Source: Pseudomonadota bacterium
GTDB taxonomy: Bacteria; Pseudomonadota; Alphaproteobacteria; Rickettsiales; RGZB01
DNA length: 62,220 nucleotides
Direction of reading: 5' to 3'
Assembly: GCA_010031735.1 (NCBI GenBank)
Contig: RGZB01000006.1
Coordinates: 1-62,220, forward strand
In this document: positions 1 to 9,325 of the stretch, piece after piece
Position numbering within the stretch: position 1 is the first letter of the stretch
How the letters are laid out: each line of letters opens with the position of its first letter
Made by a program: the position numbers and the translations under genes
The notes under the pieces: generated by a model
Databases searched by the model: none
What the model was told of the DNA's origin: nothing
The model's input: only the letters and a program-made list of their open reading frames with translations

Positions 1-123
1 CTGGAAGATGTTACGGAAGGCGTTTTCCGCTGGAGCGATTCTGCCGGATTACGACAAATTCAACTGTCGCAGGATAATGTGGCACCTTATCAATTTTTAG
101 AAAAAGCATACGAGGGTGTATGA
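1..123 (+). CDS. C-terminal fragment of an upstream gene, possibly DUF4007
   Basis: An open frame enters from the left edge and ends in TGA at 121-123, overlapping the next start codon as ATGA. About 40 residues are visible, including VFRWSDSAGLRQIQL, followed by a short hydrophilic tail. The W/F-x-x-S/T-AGL-(K/R)-Q-I/L pattern near the C-terminus resembles what I recall of DUF4007 proteins. Those are putative winged-helix proteins often encoded beside PAPS-reductase genes in defence loci. That assignment is from memory of the family and rests on few residues. The 4-base overlap implies translational coupling with the ATPase that follows. Confidence 0.45.
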   Translation: MEDVTEGVFRWSDSAGLRQIQLSQDNVAPYQFLEKAYEGV

Positions 124-3100
124 AAAATAACGCAGGAAAACTGGGAGATCAGTATTCAATAAAAGCGAGATTCCAACGGTCAACACGGTTGGATGCCGAT
201 TTTAGCGACCCTGCGATTTTCGATAGCTTCATTCTTCATGACACCGCATCCGGCGTTGTAAGCAGTATTGCAAAACAGTTCGCGGAAGCTGGTCAAAAGT
301 CATTCACGATCACCGGCCCCTATGGTGGCGGCAAATCCACTTTGGCAGTTTTGCTTTCAGCTTTATATTCGCCTGTAGAAGATATCAGAAACGCAGCTGA
401 GAAATTGCTTGGTAAGAAAGAACTCAATCAGCTTAGAAGTTTAGTTCCTCTTGGCAAAAAAGGGTGGGTGACTATCCGGCTCGTTGGTAGCAAATCTGAT
501 TTACTTAGCGCGTTCAAAGAATCTATCGAAATTGCGCTGAATGAATATTGGCCGACACGCAAACCTGATGCGGTAAGCGCATATAAGCAAATAAAAGATG
601 AAAAAGCCCTGCTGCAATTCCTGCTGGCGCTGGCTAAAGAAGCCAACGCGCATGGCAGTGGTTTGCTGGTGATGATCGATGAAATGGGTAAGCTGCTTGA
701 GCATTGCGCTTCCACAAAACAAGATATTCATTTCTTCCAGGATATGGCGGAAAGTTTCGCTCGTTCAAAATCGCCGTGTCTGTTTTTGGGAATTTTACAT
801 CAATCATTTCAGGAATACGCAAAAGATTTAACTGCTGCTACCAAAGAAGAATGGAGCAAAATTCAAGGCCGATTCGTTGATATTCCTTTCTCGGTATCGG
901 TTGAGGAAGTGGTTGGACTTGTAGAAACGGCCATCGATGGCCCACCGCCGCCACCAGTGGCAAATAAATTAGCCAAAAGTGTTTCAGCTGCTCTTAAGGG
1001 TGGTAGGTTTGCAGCAGTAAAGAATCTGCATGAAGAATTGGCATTGTGCTGGCCGTTGCATCCCGTTACAGCGCTGCTGCTTGGCCCGCTATCGCGCCGC
1101 CGCTTTAGCCAGAATGAACGCAGTATTTTCGGCTTCCTCACATCGGTTGAACCATTCGGTTTTAGAGAATTCTTGCTTTCGCATGAAAGCGCCGGTGAAG
1201 GTTACACACCGGATATGCTTTGGGATTTCCTCAAGCACAATTTGGAACCGGCTATTCTCGTTTCCCCGGACGGCCACCGCTGGGCCGAAGCTGCTGATGC
1301 GGTTGACCGCGCAAACAGCTATGGCGATCTTACATATACCCGCCTTGTAAAAACCATTTCTTTGTTAGATTTATTTGGCCGCCCGTTTTCCATTAAGCCG
1401 GATAAGGCGTTGCTATGCTCAACATTTGAAAATGTGCCTCAAAAAGAAATGAGCGCAGCACTTAATCTGCTTGAGAAAAATTCTATTATCGTTTTCAGAA
1501 AACATTTGGATTCCTGGGCGATATTCGCGGGCAGCGATATCGATTTGGATGCCGAAGTTAGTATCATCAAAGATAAACTGGCGGGCAATGTTTCCAACTG
1601 GGATATTATTTCCCAAAAATTAAGGCCGGTAGTTGCCAAACGATATTACCATTCCACCGGCTCTTTGCGCTGGTTTGAACGCAAAATTGAGTATTTCTCT
1701 AACATCAAATCTTTGCATAGCGTAAATGCCCCGGTGCATTTCGTATTGGCGCTGAATCATAAAGATTCATCGATTGAAATTGATGTGCAGGCTGTTTCTA
1801 AAACATCGGGCCACATCGTAGGTTATTCACCACAAGCCAGCCGCATCACACCTTTGGCAGCAGAACTTTCAGCCCTGGAGGAAGCAGGCCGATCTTTAGC
1901 GGGCCTTGCCGGTGATAAGGTTGCCCGCCGTGAACTCAGTGGGCGCGTTGACGTGGTGCGGAATAAACTTTCGAACGTGATCGAAGAAGCATTTGATACC
2001 GCGCAATGGTATTACAAAGGGAAGCTATATTCCACCGACAACGCGAATTTGAGCCAGATTGCATCAAAGGTTGCCGAGAAAATTTATCCCAAAACCCCTA
2101 CGATCAAAAACGAACTTATCAACCGTGACCGGCCATCTGGTAACGCCGTAGCTGCCCGCCGTATCTTGCTTTATAAAATGGTGAAGGATGGTGGACGTGA
2201 AAAGCTTGGCATTGAAGGCTCACCACCTGAGCTTTCGCTGTATCTCAATCTCCTGAGTGCTACCGGCATTCACCGTTATGACAGCGCACTTAAAACGTGG
2301 GTATTCAATAAACCCGAAGATAGTAGCTTCGTGGCTCTTTGGGAAAAGGCAGAACAATTATTAAACGATGCTTCGCATAATGGCGTGTCTTTCGCTTCCA
2401 TCTATCAAGCTTGGTTATCTGCGCCGTTTGGCTTGAAGGAAGGCGTTTTGCCGATTCTGGCGCTTTCATTCGTCATGACCTTTGAGGAAGAAATTGCGCT
2501 GTATTTTGAAGGCCAATATACGCCAGTGATTGACGATCTTTATATTGATCGCTTGCTTCAAAATCCGGGTGGCGTTTCTATTCGCCGCTTCGATGTGAAG
2601 GGCGTGAAGCGCTCTGTTATAAGCAAACTGGCTGATTTCGTTGCCGAAGAACTCGATACGAAGAAAGCAGATAATGCGCTCGATATCGCCAAACCACTTG
2701 CACAATTTGTTCATGGTTTAAGGCCGTGGGTAAAACGCACGAAGGGGTTAGACCCACAAACCGTTGCGGTGCGCGATGCAATACTATTGGCAAACGACCC
2801 TTACAAACTGCTATTCGAAGAATTGCCGCGTATCTGTGGAATCGAGCAAGCAAGCCTTTCCTCTGCCAGCGGCGCTGAACAGTTAGTTAATGTGCTAACT
2901 CATGCCGTGAGCGAATTGAAAGCCTGTTACGACACGCTGCTTGACGATGTGAAGGCAAATATTTTCAAGGCCATCGGCATTGAAGAAAATTCGCCGGAAT
3001 CACTGGCGCTGCTCAAAAAGCGCTGTGAGATCGTCGTTGGCACCAGTGGCGATTTCCGCCTGGATGCATTCGCCCGCCGCCTAAGCGCTGCCGATACCGG

Positions 3101-3533
3101 CAACAAGTGGATGGAAGGCATTGCCAGCCTTGCAACCAACAAACCTTCAAGGGAATGGACGGATTCGGATATCGATAAGGCAAACCTTGAATTATTTGAA
3201 TTGGCGAAGCGTTTTTGCCGCGTTGAGCTTTACGCTCAAACCAAAAAGAAGCAGCCTGGAGCAATGGCACTTACCATGTTTATTGAGGAAGGCGCTACTG
3301 TCGCGGAATATTCCAAATCTGTATATCTCAACGGCAGTTCTCATAAATATAACGAGCTGGTCGTTGATAAGGTGCGCCGCGCAATCGAAGATGTTTGCGA
3401 AGATAGCAATGTTCGCGCCCTTGTGATCGCAGAATTATTAAAGGACTTAATGGAGCTACAAAAGCATTCCAAACAGGAAGAATTTGTAGAGCCTGAGCCA
3501 CCAATCGGACGATATGCACATGAGCGAAACTAA
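120..3533 (+). CDS. Large P-loop ATPase of a defence-like module
   Basis: The protein has 1137 residues. A Walker A motif GPYGGGKST lies at residues 66-74 and a Walker B strand LLVMIDE at 182-188, followed by a sensor-like stretch (LFLGILHQSF). The N-terminus before the P-loop is only about 60 residues, and the C-terminal 850 residues contain no motif I recognise. The length and the layout (early P-loop, long helical tail) recall BrxC-type and other STAND/AAA-like ATPases of anti-phage loci, but the P-loop does not match the FFGSGKSH form typical of BrxC. The start overlaps the upstream stop (ATGA), and the gene overlaps the next start by 14 bases, so it sits in a coupled operon. Its role is inferred to be the motor or sensor ATPase of the module. 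Confidence 0.75.
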   Translation: MKNNAGKLGDQYSIKARFQRSTRLDADFSDPAIFDSFILHDTASGVVSSIAKQFAEAGQKSFTITGPYGGGKSTLAVLLSALYSPVEDIRNAAEKLLGKKELNQLRSLVPLGKKGWVTIRLVGSKSDLLSAFKESIEIALNEYWPTRKPDAVSAYKQIKDEKALLQFLLALAKEANAHGSGLLVMIDEMGKLLEHCASTKQDIHFFQDMAESFARSKSPCLFLGILHQSFQEYAKDLTAATKEEWSKIQGRFVDIPFSVSVEEVVGLVETAIDGPPPPPVANKLAKSVSAALKGGRFAAVKNLHEELALCWPLHPVTALLLGPLSRRRFSQNERSIFGFLTSVEPFGFREFLLSHESAGEGYTPDMLWDFLKHNLEPAILVSPDGHRWAEAADAVDRANSYGDLTYTRLVKTISLLDLFGRPFSIKPDKALLCSTFENVPQKEMSAALNLLEKNSIIVFRKHLDSWAIFAGSDIDLDAEVSIIKDKLAGNVSNWDIISQKLRPVVAKRYYHSTGSLRWFERKIEYFSNIKSLHSVNAPVHFVLALNHKDSSIEIDVQAVSKTSGHIVGYSPQASRITPLAAELSALEEAGRSLAGLAGDKVARRELSGRVDVVRNKLSNVIEEAFDTAQWYYKGKLYSTDNANLSQIASKVAEKIYPKTPTIKNELINRDRPSGNAVAARRILLYKMVKDGGREKLGIEGSPPELSLYLNLLSATGIHRYDSALKTWVFNKPEDSSFVALWEKAEQLLNDASHNGVSFASIYQAWLSAPFGLKEGVLPILALSFVMTFEEEIALYFEGQYTPVIDDLYIDRLLQNPGGVSIRRFDVKGVKRSVISKLADFVAEELDTKKADNALDIAKPLAQFVHGLRPWVKRTKGLDPQTVAVRDAILLANDPYKLLFEELPRICGIEQASLSSASGAEQLVNVLTHAVSELKACYDTLLDDVKANIFKAIGIEENSPESLALLKKRCEIVVGTSGDFRLDAFARRLSAADTGNKWMEGIASLATNKPSREWTDSDIDKANLELFELAKRFCRVELYAQTKKKQPGAMALTMFIEEGATVAEYSKSVYLNGSSHKYNELVVDKVRRAIEDVCEDSNVRALVIAELLKDLMELQKHSKQEEFVEPEPPIGRYAHERN

Positions 3534-4378
3534 GCACGTTTTAGGTTTATCAGGAGGCAAAGATAGCTCCGCGCTTGCGGTGTATATGCGCCAACACCAC
3601 CCGGAAATTGACCTGGAATATTTCTTCACTGACACCGGCAAGGAATTGCCCGAAGTTTACAGCTTCCTTAACCCTTAACAGGCTAGAAGGCTTCCTGGGT
3701 AAAGAGATCATACGCTTAAACCCTGATCGGGATTTCGATTTTTGGCTCAAGGAATATAACAATTTCTTACCTTCCCCGCGCAGCCGCTGGTGTACTCGCC
3801 AGCTGAAAATTCGCCCGTTTGAAAAATGGATTGAAGAAACTACAAAGACTGGCGGCAAAGTTGTGAGCTATGTTGCTATTCGCGCTGATGAACCATACCG
3901 CGAAGGGTATAATCCATCAGCCAATAAATTAATCGAAGTCAAAATGCCGTTTAGAACGGATGGAATTGATAAAAAGGGTGTGATGCAGATATTGGATGAA
4001 GCCGGTGTAGGCATGCCTGAATATTATAACTGGCGCTCACGCAGCGGCTGCACATTCTGCTTCTTTCAGCAAAAAATTGAATGGGCGCGGCTTAAAGTTG
4101 AGCATCCCGAAAGGTTTGAGGAAGCCAAGCAATACGAAAAAACGGCCCTGGAGCATGGAACACCTTTCACCTGGGCGCAGGGTGAAACCCTGGGCGAATT
4201 GGAGCAGCCGGAGCGCATAGCGCAGATCGAGCAAGACCACGCAAAGCGCCTGGACACCGAGCGCAAACGATATCGGGTAAATCCTTTGTTGGCAGATATG
4301 CCATTTGATGAAAAGGATATTGACGAGCTATACGGGGAAGAAGAAGGCGCTGGAGCTTGTCTTGTCTGCTACAAATAA
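3520..4378 (+). pseudogene. DndC-like PAPS reductase family protein, frameshifted
   Basis: The frame opening at ATG 3520 encodes MSETKHVLGLSGGKDSSALA, with the PP-loop SGGKDS of ATP-pyrophosphatases and PAPS reductases. It stops at TAA 3676-3678 after 52 codons. The remainder continues in another frame from 3680: NRLEGFLGKEIIRLN, then RWCTRQLKI, SGCTFCFFQQ and a terminal CLVCYK. These Cys pairs are consistent with an iron-sulfur cluster as in DndC. Removing 7 bases (3673-3679) restores a continuous protein of about 283 residues. DndC-family proteins activate sulfur transfer to DNA backbones in phosphorothioation systems, and PP-loop relatives also occur in BREX type 4 (BrxP). No dndD or dndE is visible nearby. 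As written the gene is broken; a sequencing error or phase variation is possible. Confidence 0.85.
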
Positions 4379-4388
4379 AGGATTTTGA

Positions 4389-6044
4389 ATGAGCCTAACT
4401 GATGAACATAAATTTGAATTATCCCGCCGCTTAAAAATGCTTGGTGCGGCGAAGCTATCCAATTTGATCGGGGCTGAAAAACTTGAAGCAATCAACGCGG
4501 TAATTCGAAAAGAAGTAACCGAAATTAACATGGTCAATATTTTGACCACGCGCTATGGCAGTCAAATTCTCGCGCAAAAGCACATACGCGAAGCGCTATT
4601 ATCCGGGCTTCCGAAACTGCACTTACATTATTTGCTAACTGGCGAACTCAACCCGGAATGCGCCACCCCTTCCTCAGATAACCTTCAAAAATTGTTATCG
4701 GCGCGTTGGGGCAGAGAATCCCCGTTTGCACATAGGTTTCTCTCGATCTTCAATCTCGGAAATGAATATTTGCCGCCGGAGCGCCCGGAGATCATCAGCG
4801 AAGAAATTATCTCGCCTTCATCAGCCCTATACGATTATCAGAAAAGGGTTAAAGATCGTCTTTTAAGATCATATTTTGGCGGGGCGCAGCGTATCTTAAT
4901 CCATATGCCTACCGGCGCAGGTAAGACCCGCACCGCTACCGAAGGAATCGTTGATTACTGGCGCACCACTGGCGATACAAACGGCTTTTTAATGTGGCTA
5001 ACTGATTCCGAAGAACTGTGCGGCCAAGCGGAAGAAACTTTTAAGAAGATTTGGAATATCCGGGGCGATAGCCCGATTAAACTATATAAGCTTTGGGGCG
5101 ATCACCCATTGCCGAAAATAGATGAAACTGGCGGAATTATCATCGCCAGCTTGCAGCGGCTGCACCGGCTGCGAACATCACCCAGCAATGAAGAATTTAG
5201 AACCCTGGCAACCATGAAAACCAGGAACCGGCTTGTTGTTGTGGATGAAGCGCATAAGAGCATTGCGCCAACCTACATGCAGGCAATCGAATTCATGTGC
5301 GATCTGCTTACAACGAAATTACTTGGTTTGACCGCAACGCCTGGGCGCACCGACCCTGAGCAGGTAAGAATTCTGGTGGAATTCTACCATAATAATAAAA
5401 TCAGCATCACCGATGAAAACGGCCAGGATATACCGAATCCGATTCTTTACCTGCAACAGAATGATTATCTCTCACTGGTAGAACGTCGAACAGTGAAGAC
5501 GAACGTAGATGTTGAGCTAACCGCGCAGGAATTAGAGGCAATAACAAATCTGTTGGATATCCCTGCCAGCGTTTTGAAGAAGCTTTCCAAGAATGACCAG
5601 CGCAATGCCCGAATTCTGAGTGAGATTATCGCCCTGGTGGAAGCTGGAAGGCAAACTATCGTCTTCGCTTGCTCAGTTGAACACGCACATCTAATTTCTG
5701 AATTATTGATGCTCAAAGGTATTCAAGCGCGGTGCGTAGATGGGGGTACGGCATCTTTTGACCGTGCCAATTTCATTGATGAATTCAAAAAAGAAACGGT
5801 AAAAGTTTTGGTTAATTACGGGGTGTTAACAACCGGCTTTGATGCCCCTAATACCAACGCCGTAGTTATCACCAGACCCACCACATCATTGGTACTGTAT
5901 TCACAGATGATAGGGCGCGGCATTCGCGGGCCAAAAATGGGCGGCACCGAGGATTGCATTTTGGTTGATGTGGAAGATAACCTTATTGGTTTCCCTTCCG
6001 AGCAACAAGCCTTTAACTTTTTCGATGAACACTGGGAGGTGTAA
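4389..6044 (+). CDS. DEAD/DEAH-box superfamily 2 helicase
   Basis: The protein has 551 residues. Motif I MPTGAGKT is at 173-180, motif II DEAH at 286-289 and motif III TATP at 315-318. A C-terminal RecA fold follows, with motif V around TTGFDAPNTN and motif VI QMIGRGIRG. The first ~135 residues form an additional helical domain I cannot name. This is the architecture of ResIII/UvrB-like helicases in restriction and defence loci, which translocate on or unwind DNA using ATP. The start is ATG after AAAGGATTTTGA, 10 bases beyond the PAPS-reductase stop, and the stop lies 2 bases before the GHKL gene start. It is inferred to be the effector or translocase of the module. Confidence 0.85.
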   Translation: MSLTDEHKFELSRRLKMLGAAKLSNLIGAEKLEAINAVIRKEVTEINMVNILTTRYGSQILAQKHIREALLSGLPKLHLHYLLTGELNPECATPSSDNLQKLLSARWGRESPFAHRFLSIFNLGNEYLPPERPEIISEEIISPSSALYDYQKRVKDRLLRSYFGGAQRILIHMPTGAGKTRTATEGIVDYWRTTGDTNGFLMWLTDSEELCGQAEETFKKIWNIRGDSPIKLYKLWGDHPLPKIDETGGIIIASLQRLHRLRTSPSNEEFRTLATMKTRNRLVVVDEAHKSIAPTYMQAIEFMCDLLTTKLLGLTATPGRTDPEQVRILVEFYHNNKISITDENGQDIPNPILYLQQNDYLSLVERRTVKTNVDVELTAQELEAITNLLDIPASVLKKLSKNDQRNARILSEIIALVEAGRQTIVFACSVEHAHLISELLMLKGIQARCVDGGTASFDRANFIDEFKKETVKVLVNYGVLTTGFDAPNTNAVVITRPTTSLVLYSQMIGRGIRGPKMGGTEDCILVDVEDNLIGFPSEQQAFNFFDEHWEV

Positions 6045-6046
6045 AA

Positions 6047-7819
6047 ATGAGCAACAACTTGGCAGAAAAGCAAAACGATAAATTGGAATATCACATCATA
6101 CCGGCACCTACTGCCATCGAAACATTCCGTGATTCGGGATATCGCAGCACTGCGGCTGCCCTGGCAGAATTGATTGATAACTCGATTGAAGCGAATGCTT
6201 CAACGATTCAGGTTATGACTTTCGAAGCCCCTTACACAGTTTCCCGCCGCACCGTTCAGCGCATTGATAAGATCGCGGTGTATGACGATGGCGCGGGCAT
6301 GTCGCCGGAAGTGTTGGCTATTGCCTTGCAATTTGGTAATGGCACTCGCCTGAAAACTCGCAAAGGTATGGGCCGCTTCGGTATTGGCTTGCCTAACGCA
6401 TCTGTTAGCCAGTGCTGCCGAGTTGAGATTTTTTCCTGGCAAAATGGAAAATGCTACACCACGCACTTAGATGTAAACGAGATCAAAGAGCAAAATTTGC
6501 AGTATGCAAATGTGGTTTCTGCCTGCGAAATGCCAAGCGAATTACTGGCGAATATTGAGGGCAAAGTTGGCAAATCAGGAACGCTCGTTGTGTGGAGCAA
6601 ATGCGATAGGCTTGACGTTGCCCGCACTGCCACGCTTTACCGCGATATGGAAAAGGATTTATGCCGCCTCTATAGGCACTATCTCGATAACGATTCATCA
6701 TACGGTAGAAAGGTAAATATTCAGCTGATTTCCACCGGCAAGGATAGAAAAGTTGATACTCTGCTTGCCAATGACCCGCTGTATTTGCTCACGCCAAACA
6801 ACGTGCCGGGTAAAGAAAATGAAGCTACCAACGTAGCCTATGGAAAGCCGATTCCGATTGAAGTTGAATATGCACCGGGCAAAACTTCCACCGTTGAAAT
6901 GCGCTTTTCTATCGCACTGCCTGAAACCCAGGCATTAGGCGGCAATTCCATTGTTGGCAGACACTATCAACATAACACCGGCATTTCTTTTGTTCGTGCA
7001 GGCCGTGAAATCGATTTCGGTACGTTTGGCTTCTTCAATCCACGCGAGGAACGCCAGCGCTGGTGGGGTTGTGAAATTCGGTTTGAACCTGAACTGGATG
7101 AATTATTCGGTGTGACGAATAACAAGCAATCCGTGCGCTCGATCTCCTATGTGGACATGAAAGAGCTTGAAGATACCTATGAAGATAGCCTGGAAGAAGT
7201 ATTGCAGGATGATAAGCGCCTTTGGCTGAAAGTCGAACTCAGCAAGCATTTTGCGAATAATAATAAAAGCCTCATGAAAGATATCGAAGCGCGGGGTGTT
7301 GGTGCGCGTAGCAATAGCAACAAACAAGAGATCATAGGCGATAAAAGCACCAAAGTTGCTAACGAACAGCTGAAAGACGTTAAAACCCCTACAAAAGCTT
7401 CGGTTGAAGCGAAGAAAAAAACCGAGGAACAAAAGCTGGATGAATGGAAAGATCGGTTGGAAAAAGCCGACCCGAAATTAACTGATGAAGAAATTGCAGA
7501 AATCGCCCAGCACAAAGCCAAATTGAAAATCGATAAGGATTTTTCAACATGGCCTGGTGAGCAATTCTTCACTGTAGAAACACGCGGGGAAACCACGGTT
7601 ATCAGCATCAATAAACGCCACACCTTCTTTACTGAATTGTATGAACCTCTCCTAGATCATGGGGATTCTAAATTCGTGCAGGCGCTGGATTTGTTAATGA
7701 TGGCATATGCCGAAGCAGAGGCTGAGCTTTACAGCCATGCTGATGAATTGGAACAGATACGCTCTAAGTGGGGTCACTATGTTCAAAAATTCTTGAAGGC
7801 GCTAAAAGAAGAAGCGTAA
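6047..7819 (+). CDS. GHKL (HSP90/MORC/MutL-like) ATPase
   Basis: The protein has 590 residues with a Bergerat ATP fold at the N-terminus: N-box ELIDNSIEA (41-49), DDGAGM (80-85) and the lid GMGRFGIGLPNAS (107-119). These features are shared by MORC, HSP90, MutL and topoisomerase VI subunits, which dimerise on ATP binding. Residues ~400-490 are highly charged and probably coiled coil. The final ~90 residues form a separate helical domain without a recognised motif. A GGGAGG ribosome-binding site at 6034 lies within the helicase 3' end. GHKL ATPases are known partners of helicases in several defence systems. It is the last gene of the module, followed by a strong terminator. Confidence 0.82.
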   Translation: MSNNLAEKQNDKLEYHIIPAPTAIETFRDSGYRSTAAALAELIDNSIEANASTIQVMTFEAPYTVSRRTVQRIDKIAVYDDGAGMSPEVLAIALQFGNGTRLKTRKGMGRFGIGLPNASVSQCCRVEIFSWQNGKCYTTHLDVNEIKEQNLQYANVVSACEMPSELLANIEGKVGKSGTLVVWSKCDRLDVARTATLYRDMEKDLCRLYRHYLDNDSSYGRKVNIQLISTGKDRKVDTLLANDPLYLLTPNNVPGKENEATNVAYGKPIPIEVEYAPGKTSTVEMRFSIALPETQALGGNSIVGRHYQHNTGISFVRAGREIDFGTFGFFNPREERQRWWGCEIRFEPELDELFGVTNNKQSVRSISYVDMKELEDTYEDSLEEVLQDDKRLWLKVELSKHFANNNKSLMKDIEARGVGARSNSNKQEIIGDKSTKVANEQLKDVKTPTKASVEAKKKTEEQKLDEWKDRLEKADPKLTDEEIAEIAQHKAKLKIDKDFSTWPGEQFFTVETRGETTVISINKRHTFFTELYEPLLDHGDSKFVQALDLLMMAYAEAEAELYSHADELEQIRSKWGHYVQKFLKALKEEA

Positions 7820-7840
7820 TCGCCTAGAACCGAATGATGA

Positions 7841-7874
7841 AGCCGCCTGGGAGATTTTCCGGGCGGCTTTTTTT
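7841..7874 (+). terminator. Rho-independent terminator of the module
   Basis: A GC-rich inverted repeat (GCCGCCTGG / CCGGGCGGC with a short loop) is followed by a run of eight Ts. It lies 22 bases after the GHKL ATPase stop and closes the module operon. Confidence 0.9.
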
Positions 7875-8003
7875 GCACTTTATACACACCCAGAGGTTGA
7901 GGCTAAAATGTCACCTGCAACTTATAGGTTGTAAAGAATCAATATGGATTATATAAAATAATTTGACGGGAACGAATATCCAAAAACAAAAAACAGGGAG
8001 AAT

Positions 8004-8750
8004 ATGGTTTTTCCTGCAAAGAAATATGATCGGCTTAGTAGTTTAGGGAAGCGTTGGACGCTATCCCAGGAAGATATCTATTACGCCGTTGAAAATGGCA
8101 TGCTCCGGGTGTGCGTCTATATGCCATTGAGGTTTGTAGAACGCTGCGCCGTGCGTGAGCATAAGATTGTGTTTGAAAGCCATGAACAAAAGCAGGGCTT
8201 CATAGCAGTGCGCCCGGAAGATTTTTTCACATTATGCAGCACAGGCCGCGCAAAGCTTCGAATTTTTAATTCAATTACGGTTGAGGGTCATATTCTGAGG
8301 CTGGCGTTAGAACCACCTCAACCAGATATCGTTGTTCGGATTCATGATCTAGTGGTGCTGAGGGAAGATAGGGAAAAGTTCGAAGCCCAATATGAAATCA
8401 TCCCACTTTCAGATGTTGATTGTGACAGAGGTTGCGATTGCCCGAATGCGGATTTCAGCTACACCGGCGACTATCGGCACGTCACGATCAATGGCGAGGA
8501 ATTCCAGCTTGGCGCTGTCCAAGCAATGATCGTTCAACAGCTGCATGACGCATCGGCAAGCATGAATCCGTGGGTATATGGCAAAACGCTGCTTTTCATT
8601 GCCAATTCACGGAGCATGAAGCTACGCGAGGTTTTCAAAAGTAAAAACGAGTGGTCAAAGCTCATTGTTTCTGATGGGCGCGGTCAATACCGCCTAAACG
8701 TTCCAATACGAAAAACCAGCGCATCAGCGCAGTTCGCCAAAGCCGCATAA
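8004..8750 (+). CDS. Uncharacterised protein with possible winged-helix C-terminus
   Basis: The protein has 248 residues with an ATG start behind AGGGAGA. No enzyme motif is seen. A Cys cluster CDRGCDC lies in the middle (residues ~140-146). The last ~100 residues (VTINGEEFQLGAVQAMIVQQL ... LIVSDGRGQYRLN) resemble the strand-helix-RG-YRL pattern of OmpR/PhoB-type winged-helix DNA-binding domains. Similar stand-alone proteins occur in accessory islands. It has its own promoter region (7875-8003, AT-rich, with TTGACG at about 7961) and its own terminator. A DNA-binding regulator is plausible, but this is inference. Confidence 0.6.
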   Translation: MVFPAKKYDRLSSLGKRWTLSQEDIYYAVENGMLRVCVYMPLRFVERCAVREHKIVFESHEQKQGFIAVRPEDFFTLCSTGRAKLRIFNSITVEGHILRLALEPPQPDIVVRIHDLVVLREDREKFEAQYEIIPLSDVDCDRGCDCPNADFSYTGDYRHVTINGEEFQLGAVQAMIVQQLHDASASMNPWVYGKTLLFIANSRSMKLREVFKSKNEWSKLIVSDGRGQYRLNVPIRKTSASAQFAKAA

Positions 8751-8763
8751 GCGGCTTTTTTTA
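8739..8763 (+). terminator. Terminator overlapping a stop codon
   Basis: The stem AAAGCCGC / GCGGCTTT with an ATAA loop is followed by Ts. The TAA stop of the preceding gene forms part of the loop, so translation ends within the hairpin. Confidence 0.85.
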
Positions 8764-8945
8764 GCTCTAGCGGCACCATCCCCCAGCCATCCCTACCTGA
8801 GCCACCCCACAGCCCCCAGTGTGATTATTGACACGCCATCTGCGTATCAGAATGAAACTTACCAGTAAATTTTCATCCCTCCCTCAGCCCTTACTAAGCC
8901 CTTAGCGCTCCCGACGCGCTCCCCCGTATCATCTGCAAGCCTAGC

Positions 8946-8962
8946 GTTCGAACAGTTCGAAC
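8946..8962. promoter_or_regulatory. Tandem GTTCGAAC operator-like palindromes
   Basis: Two perfect 8-base palindromes (GTTCGAAC) are separated by a single A. They lie about 35 bases upstream of the start of the 105-residue gene, in an otherwise non-coding stretch (8764-8996). The same palindrome recurs at 10847-10854. This is consistent with a repressor or activator site for the replication genes. The rest of 8764-8945 shows nothing I can assign. Confidence 0.45.
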
Positions 8963-8996
8963 AAACGCGCTGTTTTATCAGCCATAGGAGGCAAAT

Positions 8997-9314
8997 ATGA
9001 ACGAATCAAACCTAGCAAAAACAATCACCGATCTAATGCGTCATTCGAAGATTTCGGAATTGGAATCTCTTGATATTTCACTCCTGCGCCAGCTGGAAAA
9101 TCAGGCCGATAAGGATTTGGAAGCTGCAAGTGAAATGCTCGATTGGATTGAAGCAATTACCAGTGGCAGGCTGCTTATCACCGACGATTCCGGCAACATG
9201 GAAAAACAGGCCGATATCGCGGTGGTGAACGCCAGTAATCGCCTGCAATGGATTAGCAGCATTATCGATAAGAAGCTGGGTGTGGAAAGCGCAGGCAATG
9301 GAACCGAAGAATAA
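8997..9314 (+). CDS. Small hypothetical island protein
   Basis: The protein has 105 residues, acidic and predicted largely helical, without recognised motifs. The start is well supported by AGGAGG at 8986-8991. It ends 11 bases before the replication protein gene and is probably co-transcribed with it. The composition (MNESNLAKTITDLM ... ESAGNGTEE) suggests a cytoplasmic accessory or DNA-associated protein of the island. Function is unknown. Confidence 0.65.
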   Translation: MNESNLAKTITDLMRHSKISELESLDISLLRQLENQADKDLEAASEMLDWIEAITSGRLLITDDSGNMEKQADIAVVNASNRLQWISSIIDKKLGVESAGNGTEE

Positions 9315-9325
9315 GGCGGTTCGCA

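Noticed and set aside
120-3533. Identification of the large ATPase as BrxC
   Set aside because: The P-loop form and N-terminal layout differ from BrxC, and no pglZ, pglX or brxL is visible; the type cannot be fixed without the left part of the island.
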